Assembly (NCBI GenBank): GCA_964502465.1
Contig: CAZCWX010000093.1
Coordinates: 1-19,922 of the forward strand
Length of the DNA: 19,922 nucleotides
Reading direction: 5' to 3'
Origin: CAZCWX01 sp964502465
Lineage (GTDB): Bacteria; Desulfobacterota; Binatia; Bin18
Part shown: positions 13,150-19,655 of the stretch, one piece after another
How positions within the stretch are numbered: the stretch's first letter is position 1
How the letters are laid out: each line of letters begins with the position of its first letter
Notes under the pieces: generated by a model
What the model was told of the DNA's origin: nothing
The model's input: the letters and a program-made list of their open reading frames with translations, nothing else
The model's database searches: none
Program-made: the position numbers and the translations under genes

Positions 13150-15129
13150 ATGTTGCAAGTAATAAACCTCTCGCTGTCCTTCGGTGGACAGGATTTATTT
13201 CGTGACCTCAACTGGCATCTGCGCAAAGGAGACCGCGTTGGGTTAGTAGGTCCCAATGGTGCAGGGAAGACCTCCTTGTTTCGCATGATTACCGGCCAGC
13301 TTGAGCCTGATAGCGGCACAGTTCAGCGTGGTCGGGCCATCACGGTTGGCTACCTGCCCCAAGAAGGCATTGCAGTCGCTGGGCGCACGCTATTCGCCGA
13401 GGCTCGCGCGGCCCTGCCGGAACTGGCTGACATCCAAGCAGAGTTGGAAGCCGTTCATACAGCTCTGGAACAAATGGGCCGGGATAATGCCGAACACGAA
13501 GAACTGCTCGCTCGCTACGGCGATCTCCAACATCGCTTTGAGGAACAGGACGGGTTCCGCGCTGATGCTGAAGTCGCGAAGGTCCTTACCGGCCTGGGCT
13601 TTCAAGAACAGCAATTTACCTGGCGGACAGAGACATTTAGCGGCGGCTGGCAGATGCGCATCGCGCTCGCCAAACTGTTGCTCCAACAACCAGACATTCT
13701 GCTGCTCGATGAGCCCACGAACCATCTCGATCTCGATTCGCTCTTGTGGATCGAAGGGTACCTCAAGGCCTATCCTGGAAGTGTCGTCATTATCTCGCAT
13801 GACCGCGAGTTCCTTGATCATATAGTCACGCGTATCATCGCACTGCACCGGCATCGGCTCTACGAATACACTGGCAATTATTCCGGTTTTGAACAGCAGT
13901 TCATTCGTGAACTCGAAGCGTACACGAAAGCCTACGAAGAGCAGCAAGAAGAGATCGCGCGTATCCAACGTTTCATTGATACCTTTCGCTACAATGCGCG
14001 GAAGGCTTCGCAAGTGCAAAGCCGGGTCAAACAACTCGATAAGATGGAACGCCTGGAAGCACCGCAAAGTGTGGCAAAGGGTGTCCGCTTTCACTTCCCT
14101 CCAGCTCCTCGGAGCGGCCGGGTCGTGCTCGAATTGCACGGTGTTGGGATGCGCTATGGAGAGGTGCAGGTATTCAGTCACCTCGATGTGATCGTCGAAC
14201 GAGGGGATCGTATTGCACTGGTGGGAGTCAACGGTGCTGGGAAGTCAACTTTGAGCCGCATCCTCGCAGGAGTCGAGTCACCGACAACGGGAGAACGTCG
14301 TCTCGGCTACCAGGTCACGCTCGACTATTATGCCCAGCAGCAGGCAGACAAACTCGCGAGCGAGAACACGGTGTATGAGGAGATTGCCCAAGGCGCTGCG
14401 CTGGCAGTGGTCCCGCAGTTGCGCACTCTCCTCGGCGCGTTCCTTTTCTCTGGAGATGCGATTAATAAGCGGGTAGGAGTGCTGAGCGGCGGAGAGAAAA
14501 GTCGTCTGGCGCTCGCCAAGATGCTGCTGCAACCCTCAAACCTGTTGATCCTTGACGAACCCACCAACCATCTCGATATTCGCACCAAGGACGTCCTGAG
14601 AGAGGCGCTCCTGCAGTTTGGCGGTACGTTCATCATCGTCTCGCACGACCGCTATTTCCTCAAGGGCCTGGCGACCAAGGTGCTTGAGTTACGTGATGGT
14701 CAGCTCATTACCTATCCGGGAACGTTCGAGGAATTTCTCGAGTGGAAAGAACGCGGCGAGGAAGTTGAGGGACAGAGTCCAGAGTTGAGCGTGCGTCACT
14801 CGTCATCCGCTATCCATCATCCATCATCGGAGGCGGCGGGGGTGTTAGCCGTCATCGAGGAAGCGAAACGCGGCAAGCGTCGCTATACTCAGCAGAAAGC
14901 CGTGCGGGCGGAGCGGCAGAAGCAGGAGAAACGCCTAGCTGAAGTGGAACAACGCATTGCCGCCTTAGAGGAACGGAAAACCGCAGTCGAGGGGTTGATG
15001 ATGGATGGCACAACCTTTAGTGATCCCCAGCGAGCAAAAAGGATCGCCAGCGAATACGAAACCCTTAAACGTGAACTTGAAGAGCAGTACGTCAGGTGGA
15101 CAGCATTAGCAGAAACAATGGACACATAG
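13150..15129 (+). CDS. ABC-F family ATPase (translation factor type)
   Basis: A 659-residue soluble protein with two ATP-binding domains and no membrane part, the ABC-F layout (Uup/YheS/EttA group), whose members bind the ribosomal E site and relieve stalled translation. Domain 1: Walker A GPNGAGKT (34-41), signature FSGGWQMRIALAK, Walker B LLLDEPTNHLDLDS. The inter-domain linker has YTGNYSGFEQQF and the coiled-coil P-site tip region to about residue 300. Domain 2: GVNGAGKST, LSGGEKSRLALAK, LLILDEPTNHLDI. A charged C-terminal coiled coil (about 560-655) follows. ATG 13150 gives the family-typical MLQVINLSLSFGG; a GTG four codons earlier is possible. Between domain 2 and the coiled coil is a His/Ser-rich stretch encoded by low-complexity DNA. 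Confidence 0.93.
   Translation: MLQVINLSLSFGGQDLFRDLNWHLRKGDRVGLVGPNGAGKTSLFRMITGQLEPDSGTVQRGRAITVGYLPQEGIAVAGRTLFAEARAALPELADIQAELEAVHTALEQMGRDNAEHEELLARYGDLQHRFEEQDGFRADAEVAKVLTGLGFQEQQFTWRTETFSGGWQMRIALAKLLLQQPDILLLDEPTNHLDLDSLLWIEGYLKAYPGSVVIISHDREFLDHIVTRIIALHRHRLYEYTGNYSGFEQQFIRELEAYTKAYEEQQEEIARIQRFIDTFRYNARKASQVQSRVKQLDKMERLEAPQSVAKGVRFHFPPAPRSGRVVLELHGVGMRYGEVQVFSHLDVIVERGDRIALVGVNGAGKSTLSRILAGVESPTTGERRLGYQVTLDYYAQQQADKLASENTVYEEIAQGAALAVVPQLRTLLGAFLFSGDAINKRVGVLSGGEKSRLALAKMLLQPSNLLILDEPTNHLDIRTKDVLREALLQFGGTFIIVSHDRYFLKGLATKVLELRDGQLITYPGTFEEFLEWKERGEEVEGQSPELSVRHSSSAIHHPSSEAAGVLAVIEEAKRGKRRYTQQKAVRAERQKQEKRLAEVEQRIAALEERKTAVEGLMMDGTTFSDPQRAKRIASEYETLKRELEEQYVRWTALAETMDT
14797..14828 (+). 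repeat. Low-complexity CATC-rich tract inside the ABC-F gene
   Basis: CACTCGTCATCCGC followed by TATCCATCATCCATCATC, translated as HSSSAIHHPSS. It resembles the non-coding tract at 19807-19851 (CGTCCTCCGTTCATCATT then repeated CATTCATCAT). It lies in frame in the flexible connector before the C-terminal coiled coil, so it may be a repeat that spread into the gene without damage. Confidence 0.45.
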
Positions 15130-15179
15130 GAAGAAAAAAATGACCTGCGCGGCTCTGAAGTATCTCCCCGGAGGAATTG

Positions 15180-16163
15180 ATGCGTATAGGACTAGGCATA
15201 CCACCAATCGGATTGTCAATTGACCTGTGTACCGATCTCGTTCGCCGGGCTGAAGAGCGCGGATTTGACAGTATTTGGATAGGCGAAGCCTGGGGAACCG
15301 AGACCTGTACGCTGGTCGGTGCGCTGCTTGCCCGCACTCAACGGATTCATATTGGCACTGGTATTGTATCCATCTACTTACGGCCACCAACGCTGACAGC
15401 CATGCAGACTGCCACGCTCAACCTGATCGCCCCAGGTCGTGCCCGCTTGGGCTTAGGCGTGAGCACCCGGAATATTAATACTTTTCATGGCATCTCCTGG
15501 GATTATCCGGTCTCGCGCACGCGAGAGTATGTCACGATCCTCCGCCGGGTGCTCGCCGGTGAGCGCGTCACACATGAAGGCATGTTTTATCGACCACACG
15601 GATTCCAGCTCAGCATGCCGACACCCGTACAGGTGCCGCTCTACCTTGCTGCGGTCAACCCACAGATGCTGCAACTCGCAGGCGAGATTGCTGATGGGGT
15701 TCTGCTGGCGTGGCTCCCTGCCTCACAAGTCCCGCATTCACTGGCCGAGATCGCTCGTGGCGCAGAAAAAGCAGGGCGCTCGTTGTCAGCAATCGACATC
15801 GGCTGTTATATTCACACTGCGGTCACGCAGGATCGTGAGCAGACGCTGAAGCAGCTCCGTCGCGTGTTAGTAGGGTACTGCCAGGCCAACACCTATATTC
15901 AAGGGTTCCGTCGCTTTGGCTACGGCGACGTTCTCGACGAAGTACATTACCACTGGCGGGCCGGAGATCGGGCTGCGGCAGAAGCCGCGATTCCTGAACG
16001 GATGGTTGAAGAGCTGTACGTTTTCGGCACTGTAGAGGAATGTCAGGCGCACATCGGACGCTTTGTGCAGGCTGGGATTCAACTGCCGGTCGTGGCGGCT
16101 CCTCCGTCGAGCCGCACCACAGCTGATGATTTTCTCGCATTGATTGGAGCGTTTAGCCAATGA
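15180..16163 (+). CDS. LLM-class (luciferase-like, probably F420- or FMN-dependent) oxidoreductase
   Basis: A 327-residue single-domain TIM-barrel protein. Landmarks: MRIGLGIPPIG, LVRRAEERGFDSIWIGEAWG, then ARTQRIHIGTGIVSIYLRPP, NLIAPGRARLGLGVS, REYVTILRRVLAGE and VPLYLAAVNPQMLQLAGEIADGVLLAW. These are the standard strands of bacterial luciferase-like monooxygenases of the F420-dependent kind (Mer/MSMEG-type relatives). ATG 15180 is chosen because GGAGG lies five to six bases upstream; the TTG just before it is in frame but less likely. The gene follows ABC-F by 50 bases and overlaps the next lipoprotein gene by ATGA. Cofactor and substrate cannot be read from sequence alone. Confidence 0.9.
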   Translation: MRIGLGIPPIGLSIDLCTDLVRRAEERGFDSIWIGEAWGTETCTLVGALLARTQRIHIGTGIVSIYLRPPTLTAMQTATLNLIAPGRARLGLGVSTRNINTFHGISWDYPVSRTREYVTILRRVLAGERVTHEGMFYRPHGFQLSMPTPVQVPLYLAAVNPQMLQLAGEIADGVLLAWLPASQVPHSLAEIARGAEKAGRSLSAIDIGCYIHTAVTQDREQTLKQLRRVLVGYCQANTYIQGFRRFGYGDVLDEVHYHWRAGDRAAAEAAIPERMVEELYVFGTVEECQAHIGRFVQAGIQLPVVAAPPSSRTTADDFLALIGAFSQ

Positions 16164-16492
16164 AAACGAGCGCGGTATGGGCTGTCATGTTTTTAGTTGC
16201 CACTGGTTGCTACCAACGGCAGGATCCTATGGTCCAGGCTGCACAAGACTTGCAACGAATGGCGTATGACCTGGCTGAGCAGGAAGAAGACAAACAGCGT
16301 CGGTTGAACAGCCTGCGCCTAGGCATGTCAGATAGTGAAGTCCTCGACATCGCCGGTCCCCCTTCTGCACGGGAAAGCCGTATAGTCAATGCCGAAGAGA
16401 GTCGCGAAGTGTGGACCTATCGCGGCGCCCTTCGACCATTGGCAACCCTCACGTTTATTAATTCCCGACTGATGGAGATCAGAGTAGAGTAA
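16160..16492 (+). CDS. BamE/SmpA-like outer-membrane lipoprotein
   Basis: A 110-residue protein with a lipoprotein signal: MKTSAVWAVMFLVATGC, with the lipobox ending at Cys17. After a charged helical spacer (DLAEQEEDKQRRLNSL) comes the SmpA/OmlA motif: LRLGMSDSEVLDIAGPPSARE, then REVWTYRG and LTFINSRLMEIRVE, corresponding to the G-M-T-x-x-x-V-x-x-x-x-G-x-P and W-x-Y elements of the BamE fold. Such domains occur in BamE itself and in many small lipoproteins; without Bam neighbours I call it BamE-like only. ATG overlaps the LLM stop codon by four bases, indicating an operon. Confidence 0.82.
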   Translation: MKTSAVWAVMFLVATGCYQRQDPMVQAAQDLQRMAYDLAEQEEDKQRRLNSLRLGMSDSEVLDIAGPPSARESRIVNAEESREVWTYRGALRPLATLTFINSRLMEIRVE

Positions 16493-16547
16493 AGATCGCC
16501 TGATTTTTCCCTTAAGCAGAGTAACATCTATACGAAGGAGTGCAGCT

Positions 16548-17588
16548 ATGGCCACACCAGATGCCCCGCGTATGCACGCGGAAGAGTTACACGCTCGCAT
16601 GGAACGGGGGGAAGTCATCGTTGCTCTCGACGTGCGCACAGAAGATGCGCTCACAGTTCACCCGTACCAGATTCCTGGGGCGCGGTGGATTCCATTGCCA
16701 GCGGTCGCGCAGCAGGCAGAAACCCTACCGCGTCAGGGAACGATTGTCGCGTACTGCACCTGAGGTGAGGAAGCAAGCAGTGCCCGTGCGGTACTGTGGT
16801 TACAGGCTGAAGGATTTTCCTCAGTGTATGCGCTGCGAGGAGGACTCCTGGCGTGGCAAGAGGCTGGCTATCCGATTGTCCCGGCGCAGAGCAATCAACT
16901 CTCACCCGCAACAGATCGCGCTACAGCTCTTCCGGCTGGACTCTCAGAGTCCGAGGAACACTCGGCTCTGCCATTCCAACCCCCAGCGCATGCGCACACC
17001 TTTCTCTCTGGTCTCGTCGGAGACTATCTCCGCCGACCAGGTCCACCACTGCGAAAAGAATTAACCGTGTTGTTCGTCGATATTGCTGACTCTACCGCCA
17101 CGATCTTGACGCAGACTCCCGAAGACGCCCTCGCCTTTGTGCAAAGCTTTATGGAAGTGGTGACCGAGGTCGCCATCGCCTACTGTGGTGATGTCAAAGA
17201 CTATGAAGGGGACGGGGCACTCCTCTACTTTGAATCTGTCACTGAAGCCACGCAAGCGGCAGTGATGATGCGGGACAGGCTCAGCCGGAAACACACAAGC
17301 AGCCAACACCCCTTGCAGGCACGATTCAGCCTCAATGTCGGCAACGTGATTATCGGTGTCATCGGTTCGGCGCTGCGGCGTTCGGTGGCGCTGATCGGTC
17401 CCAGCATCAACCTTGCTGCTCGTCTGCTCAAGCAAATTCCTCCAGGCGGCATTATCGCCACTGCAGCGGTAGTTGAGCGGCTTCGCCACAGTGCACCCTC
17501 ACTCGCGGAGCGGTTCCAGCTCTGGAATGAACGTTTGGAACTCAAAGGATTTCATAATGAGTTTGTGACTGTCTTTTATATTCCCTGA
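16548..17588 (+). CDS. Probable selenoprotein: rhodanese (Sec72) fused to class III adenylate/guanylate cyclase
   Basis: ATG 16548 follows AAGGAG. The reading frame runs 346 codons to the TGA at 17586 with one internal TGA at 16761. Residues 1-110 are a single rhodanese domain: VIVALDVRTEDALTVHPYQI, IPGARWIPLP, then the active loop YCT-(TGA)-GEEASSARAVLWL and VYALRGGLLAWQEAGYP. Many rhodaneses read YCxCP at this loop, so the TGA replaces the second cysteine and is read as selenocysteine. A linker (about 111-170) leads to a full cyclase domain: LTVLFVDIADST (Asp178), DVKDYEGDGALLYF (Asp222), RFSLNVGNVIIGVIGS and IGPSINLAARL (Asn288, Arg292), so metal and transition-state residues are all kept. 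The position after the second G is Pro rather than the common Asp. Without recoding only 71 residues would be made, and the GTG at 16824 has no ribosome binding site. A nonsense mutation is the alternative. Confidence 0.8.
16761..16763 (+). other. In-frame TGA, predicted selenocysteine codon
   Basis: The TGA is flanked on both sides by uninterrupted rhodanese sequence in one frame and sits at the catalytic loop, two residues after the first conserved cysteine (Y-C-T-U). That is where selenium chemistry would be used. Confidence 0.75.
16778..16796 (+). promoter_or_regulatory. Candidate bacterial SECIS stem-loop
   Basis: CAGTGCC (16778-16784), loop CGTGC, GGTACTG (16790-16796): a 7-pair stem with one G-T wobble, extendable by another G-T pair. 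The stem begins 14 bases and the loop 21 bases after the TGA. The loop is 5 bases long with G at its second position and contains GT. Bacterial SECIS elements typically have a small apical loop with an early G, about 16-37 bases after the UGA, so the geometry fits. Confidence 0.65.
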
Positions 17589-17661
17589 CGTGACCGCCAG
17601 GGGATGAGAGACGCTGGGAATAGCCGACAAAGCAACAGAGCAAATCAAGTTTGAAACAGAA

Positions 17662-17856
17662 ATGTTGAAGCTTGCTGCCTTAGTCGCGGTTGCTACTGGG
17701 GGGAGTGCCATTGGATTGTTGCTTGGTGAACATACTGCGCTACGGCTTGGCTTGGCAGGACTGAGGATTCTCACTACACTGGGGCTGACGGTAACAGTAT
17801 GGCGCTTCTATCGCAACATTCGCCGACTCATCAGTCACATACAGGAGCCCGTATGA
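17662..17856 (+). CDS. Two-helix small membrane protein, copy 1 (A1), start uncertain
   Basis: From ATG 17662 the product is 64 residues: LKLAALVAVATGGSAIGLLLG as a first membrane helix, a short turn, RLGLAGLRILTTLGLTVTVW as a second, and a basic amphipathic tail ending HIQEPV. Conserved sequence extends 18 codons further upstream (ADKATEQIKFETE matches copy 2), but that stretch opens right after a TGA (17605-17607) and holds no ATG, GTG or TTG; the position matching copy 2's ATG is GAG. So copy 1 has either lost its start, uses a rare one (CTG or ATA), or starts internally. It follows the selenoprotein and overlaps the next tiny gene by ATGA. I do not know a function; it is paralogous to 18085-18337. 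Confidence 0.6.
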   Translation: MLKLAALVAVATGGSAIGLLLGEHTALRLGLAGLRILTTLGLTVTVWRFYRNIRRLISHIQEPV

Positions 17857-17954
17857 ACCTCACAGATTGGATTGCACTCGGGATGGGAGCTACGGTCATG
17901 GCAGCGTTTGTCATTCTGTTTTGGAAAATGTCGGGCCCTCACGGGAAACCATGA
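17853..17954 (+). CDS. 33-residue single-helix membrane microprotein, copy 1 (B1)
   Basis: ATG 17853 overlaps the A1 stop (ATGA) and has GGAG five bases upstream. The product begins MNLTDWIALGMGATVM, continues into AAFVILFWKM and ends GPHGKP: one membrane helix flanked by a tryptophan and a short basic tail. Its closest relative is the 30-residue gene at 18334: both share the pattern W-x-A-x-G-M-G-x-T-V-M-x-A-F-x-I-L-F-W-K-M in the same module position. Conservation of such a tiny frame between two diverged copies is good evidence that it is translated. Function unknown. Confidence 0.7.
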   Translation: MNLTDWIALGMGATVMAAFVILFWKMSGPHGKP

Positions 17955-17986
17955 CAGGAGCAGATTTGATGGCGCGTGCCATGCAC

Positions 17987-18072
17987 CCTACTCCGCTTTG
18001 CCTCTTTCTTTATTCTGTCTCTGTCTCCCTGCTCTGTCTCGCTGCCCCGGCTCCCTGATTCTCCTTGTTTCT
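17987..18072 (+). other. Pyrimidine-rich tract between the two microprotein modules
   Basis: About 86 bases dominated by C and T (CCTCTTTCTTTATTCTGTCT and similar), lying between B1 and A2 and ending at the A2 ribosome binding site (GAGG). Similar C/T tracts occur at 19734-19855. No coding or structural signal is evident. Confidence 0.4.
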
Positions 18073-18084
18073 GAGGTGTAATGC

Positions 18085-18337
18085 ATGACTGACAAAGACA
18101 TCGAAAGACTCAAGGAAGAAATCAAATACGAAACAGAAGTGCTGAAACTCGCTCGCCACGTTGGTGTCCCTTGCGATCGGCGGCGGTTCTATTTCGCTGC
18201 TTCTGGGAAGCACTTCTCTCTTGAGAATCGTCTTGGCGGGAGCAGGCATGCTCGTTACAATAGGGGTAATCATGACGGTTTGGCGTCAAGATCGGAGAAT
18301 TCGGGTGCTCGTGGCCTCTATGAAGGAGAGTGTATGA
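18085..18337 (+). pseudogene. Two-helix small membrane protein, copy 2 (A2), frameshifted
   Basis: ATG 18085 has GAGG eight bases upstream and begins MTDKDIERLKEEIKYETEVL, a charged helix. After KLA the frame loses similarity to copy 1, but reading one base further on restores it: ATLVSLAIGGGSISLLLG, then LLRIVLAGAGMLVTIGVIMT, VWRQDRRIRVLVASMKESV and TGA at 18335. One extra base near 18154 (GCTCGCC against GCTGCC in copy 1) explains it. Repaired, the protein would be about 82 residues with two membrane helices. The restored stop overlaps the next gene by ATGA exactly as in copy 1. It could be a real lesion, an assembly error or programmed frameshifting. Confidence 0.72.
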
Positions 18338-18426
18338 CTAGCATGGAATGGCTCGCTGCGGGAATGGGCATCACCGTTATGGTTGCCTTTCTCATTCTCT
18401 TTTGGAAAATGACCACACACTCATAG
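18334..18426 (+). CDS. 30-residue single-helix membrane microprotein, copy 2 (B2)
   Basis: ATG 18334 overlaps the restored A2 stop and has AAGGAG five to six bases upstream. The product begins MTSMEWLAAGMGITVMV and ends AFLILFWKMTTHS: one membrane helix of about 18 residues. It matches B1 across the whole helix (GMG-x-TVM-x-AF-x-ILFWKM). Both copies keep their ribosome binding site, ATGA overlap and length. Function unknown; a small membrane subunit or regulator partnering the A protein is the simplest inference. Confidence 0.7.
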   Translation: MTSMEWLAAGMGITVMVAFLILFWKMTTHS

Positions 18427-18528
18427 GAGTCCCGATCTTCAAAGACTGCTCCGCAGCCTCCGCTGGCCTCGCCTCGCGAGGCCGTGAGGGTAGCCGGGGT
18501 TCAACCTCCAACCGTCTTGTGACCGAGT

Positions 18529-18593
18529 GTGCCACGGGCAGACAAGCTGCCCGTAAGGTTTGCACGGGTGAACAAGTCACCCGTGGCACCCGG
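18529..18593. repeat. Double-hairpin palindromic repeat, copy 1
   Basis: An outer inverted repeat, GTGCCACGGG at the left and CCCGTGGCAC at the right, encloses two perfect hairpins: ACGGGCAG-ACAAG-CTGCCCGT (18534-18554) and CACGGGTGA-ACAAG-TCACCCGTG (18563-18585). Both loops are ACAAG. The unit ends with CCCGG. The sequence can fold as two side-by-side hairpins or one long imperfect stem. No target duplication is visible. Confidence 0.85.
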
Positions 18594-18643
18594 CGGAACT
18601 CCATCCGATCCAGCATGTACTCCGTGTAATGGATCGTTTTCAT
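18593..18643 (-). pseudogene. Probable remnant of a DUF4258-like small gene cut by a repeat
   Basis: On the minus strand, ATG 18643 reads MKTIHYTEYMLDRMEFR, which resembles the opening of DUF4258-type proteins (H-Y-T-x-H-x-x-x-R-M-x-x-R), often small toxin-like partners. An earlier in-frame ATG at 18700 follows GAAGAGG. Immediately after these residues the frame enters repeat copy 1 and the resemblance ends. The match is short, so this is tentative. Confidence 0.3.
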
Positions 18644-18796
18644 TGACAACGGAACAATACCACGACGCTTCGTAAAAGAAACGGGAACCGGCAAGGTCAT
18701 ATTACTGCATCACCTCTTCTTTATCGCACGCTCTCGACAGTGTGCCACGCTACGCCGTTAACCGAAATTCCTGTGGGTGCTGCAGGGCAGCCAGTT

Positions 18797-18875
18797 GTGC
18801 CACGGGCAGCTGGTCTGCCCGTGAGAACCGTTTGAATCAAACAACACTAGTGGACAAGCTGCTCCTGGCACCCGG
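18797..18875. repeat. Double-hairpin palindromic repeat, copy 2 (degenerate)
   Basis: Begins GTGCCACGGGCAG-CTGGT-CTGCCCGTGAG, so its first hairpin is intact but with loop CTGGT. The second half is longer and decayed (CACTAGTGGACAAGCTG against CACGGGTGAACAAGTCA in copy 1), ending TGGCACCCGG. Same orientation as copies 1 and 3. Confidence 0.75.
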
Positions 18876-18951
18876 CGTTTTCCATCGACGATAAGGGAAA
18901 AATCTGTTACGGTAGAGTACTCTTATGGAATATTTTCAAGGAGCATGTGCT

Positions 18952-19203
18952 ATGCACACACCGCAGCTCTCGCCTACAGAACGTCATGACGCGCGAGCCC
19001 GTGCCAGGGCCATTTACGAGGCGATTAAGGAAACGTTTCCCCCTCAGAATAAAGGCAAGATCGTGGCTATCGAGGTAGACAGTGGAGAATATTTTGTGGG
19101 AGCAACGATCTTAGAAGCAACCCAGACCGCACGGACAAAGCATCCAGACAAAATGTTTCACTTTTTTCGTCTCGGGTTTCCCGCTGTTTATGTTTGGCGC
19201 TGA
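18952..19203 (+). CDS. Small conserved-type protein, partner of a retropepsin-like gene
   Basis: An 83-residue soluble protein. ATG 18952 is chosen because AAGGAG lies eight bases upstream; an in-frame ATG nine codons earlier lacks one. The N-terminal half is a charged helix (RARARAIYEAIKETF), followed by KGKIVAIEVDSGEYFVGATI, a helix ATQTARTKHPD and a final strand FHFFRLGFPAVYVWR. From memory, this pattern (I-Y-E, G-K-x-V-A-I-x-x-x-S-G-x-Y-F-V, then x-R-x-G-x-P-A-V-Y) is typical of small proteins encoded just before clan AA aspartic-protease-like genes in many environmental bacteria, and exactly such a gene starts six bases downstream. A toxin-antitoxin-like pair has been a common guess; the function is not established here. 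Confidence 0.7.
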   Translation: MHTPQLSPTERHDARARARAIYEAIKETFPPQNKGKIVAIEVDSGEYFVGATILEATQTARTKHPDKMFHFFRLGFPAVYVWR

Positions 19204-19209
19204 GGATGT

Positions 19210-19594
19210 ATGCTTCGAGGTTGGTTACGCGAAGATGAACAAGCAGTAGTGGACCTAGAGGTCATCTGCCGAGACGGAAGCAAACGCACCGTGTCGGCAG
19301 TGATAGATACGGGCTTCAATGGACAGCTGAGCCTTTCTCGTCACCTTCTTGACGAGATTGATTTTTCAGTGACGCAAATCGGGACCATAGAGATGGAATT
19401 AGCCAGTGGCGACCTCATTGAGGAAGACGTGTATAGCGGCATGATTCGTTTTGATGGGAAGGAATTGCCGACAGAGATCATTCATTCTCATAGACGCAGG
19501 GGATACGTTCATTGGGACGGGTTTACTGACAGGGAAGGTACTCATCATCAATTTTGCCACGCGAGACGTAACTATTCAGGACCACGGCTCGTAA
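19210..19594 (+). pseudogene. Retropepsin-like (clan AA) aspartic protease, frameshifted
   Basis: ATG 19210, six bases after the small partner gene, with GAGG upstream. It reads VVDLEVICRDGSKRTVSAVI, then the catalytic DTGFNGQLSLS, and ELASGDLIEEDVYSGMIRFDG: the single-domain retropepsin-like pattern (D-T-G-F-x-G), in which two chains make one active site. After RRRGY the original frame gives an unlike sequence (VHWDGFTDREGTHHQ). Shifting one base at about 19507 gives FIGTGLLTGKVLIINFATRD and VTIQDHGS with TAA at 19592, which matches the family's closing G-x-x-L-L-x-G-x-x-L-x-I. One extra base therefore breaks the gene; repaired length is about 128 residues. A sequencing error is the alternative. 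Confidence 0.75.
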
Positions 19595-19655
19595 CCTCAA
19601 TTGAGGGCAGGTCGTCTGACTTTGCTTATTCGTTTTGGGGTACAAAAACATTGTC

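Larger units (their letters stand above)
18427..18951. other. Repeat-filled gap of about 525 bp
   Basis: No intact gene recognised. It holds a GGCCTCG/CGAGGCC palindrome near 18458-18476, repeat copy 1 (18529-18593), a probable gene remnant on the minus strand (18593-18643), repeat copy 2 (18797-18875), and the ribosome binding site region of the next gene. Confidence 0.55.

Noticed and set aside
13390..14181. 263-codon minus-strand open frame
   Set aside because: Antisense shadow of the ABC-F gene.
16761..16763. The TGA as a plain nonsense mutation or frameshift splitting two genes
   Set aside because: Not excluded, but less likely: the frame is unchanged on both sides, the TGA lies precisely at the redox position, a SECIS-like stem follows, and the downstream half has no ribosome binding site.
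17867..18058. 63- and 69-codon frames over the C/T-rich tract
   Set aside because: They are out of frame with B1 and consist of low-complexity Leu/Cys/Ser sequence from the pyrimidine tract.
18392..18700. 102-codon minus-strand frame as an intact gene
   Set aside because: Most of it is the translation of repeat copy 1 and flanking palindromes; only the first part looks protein-like and is reported as a remnant.
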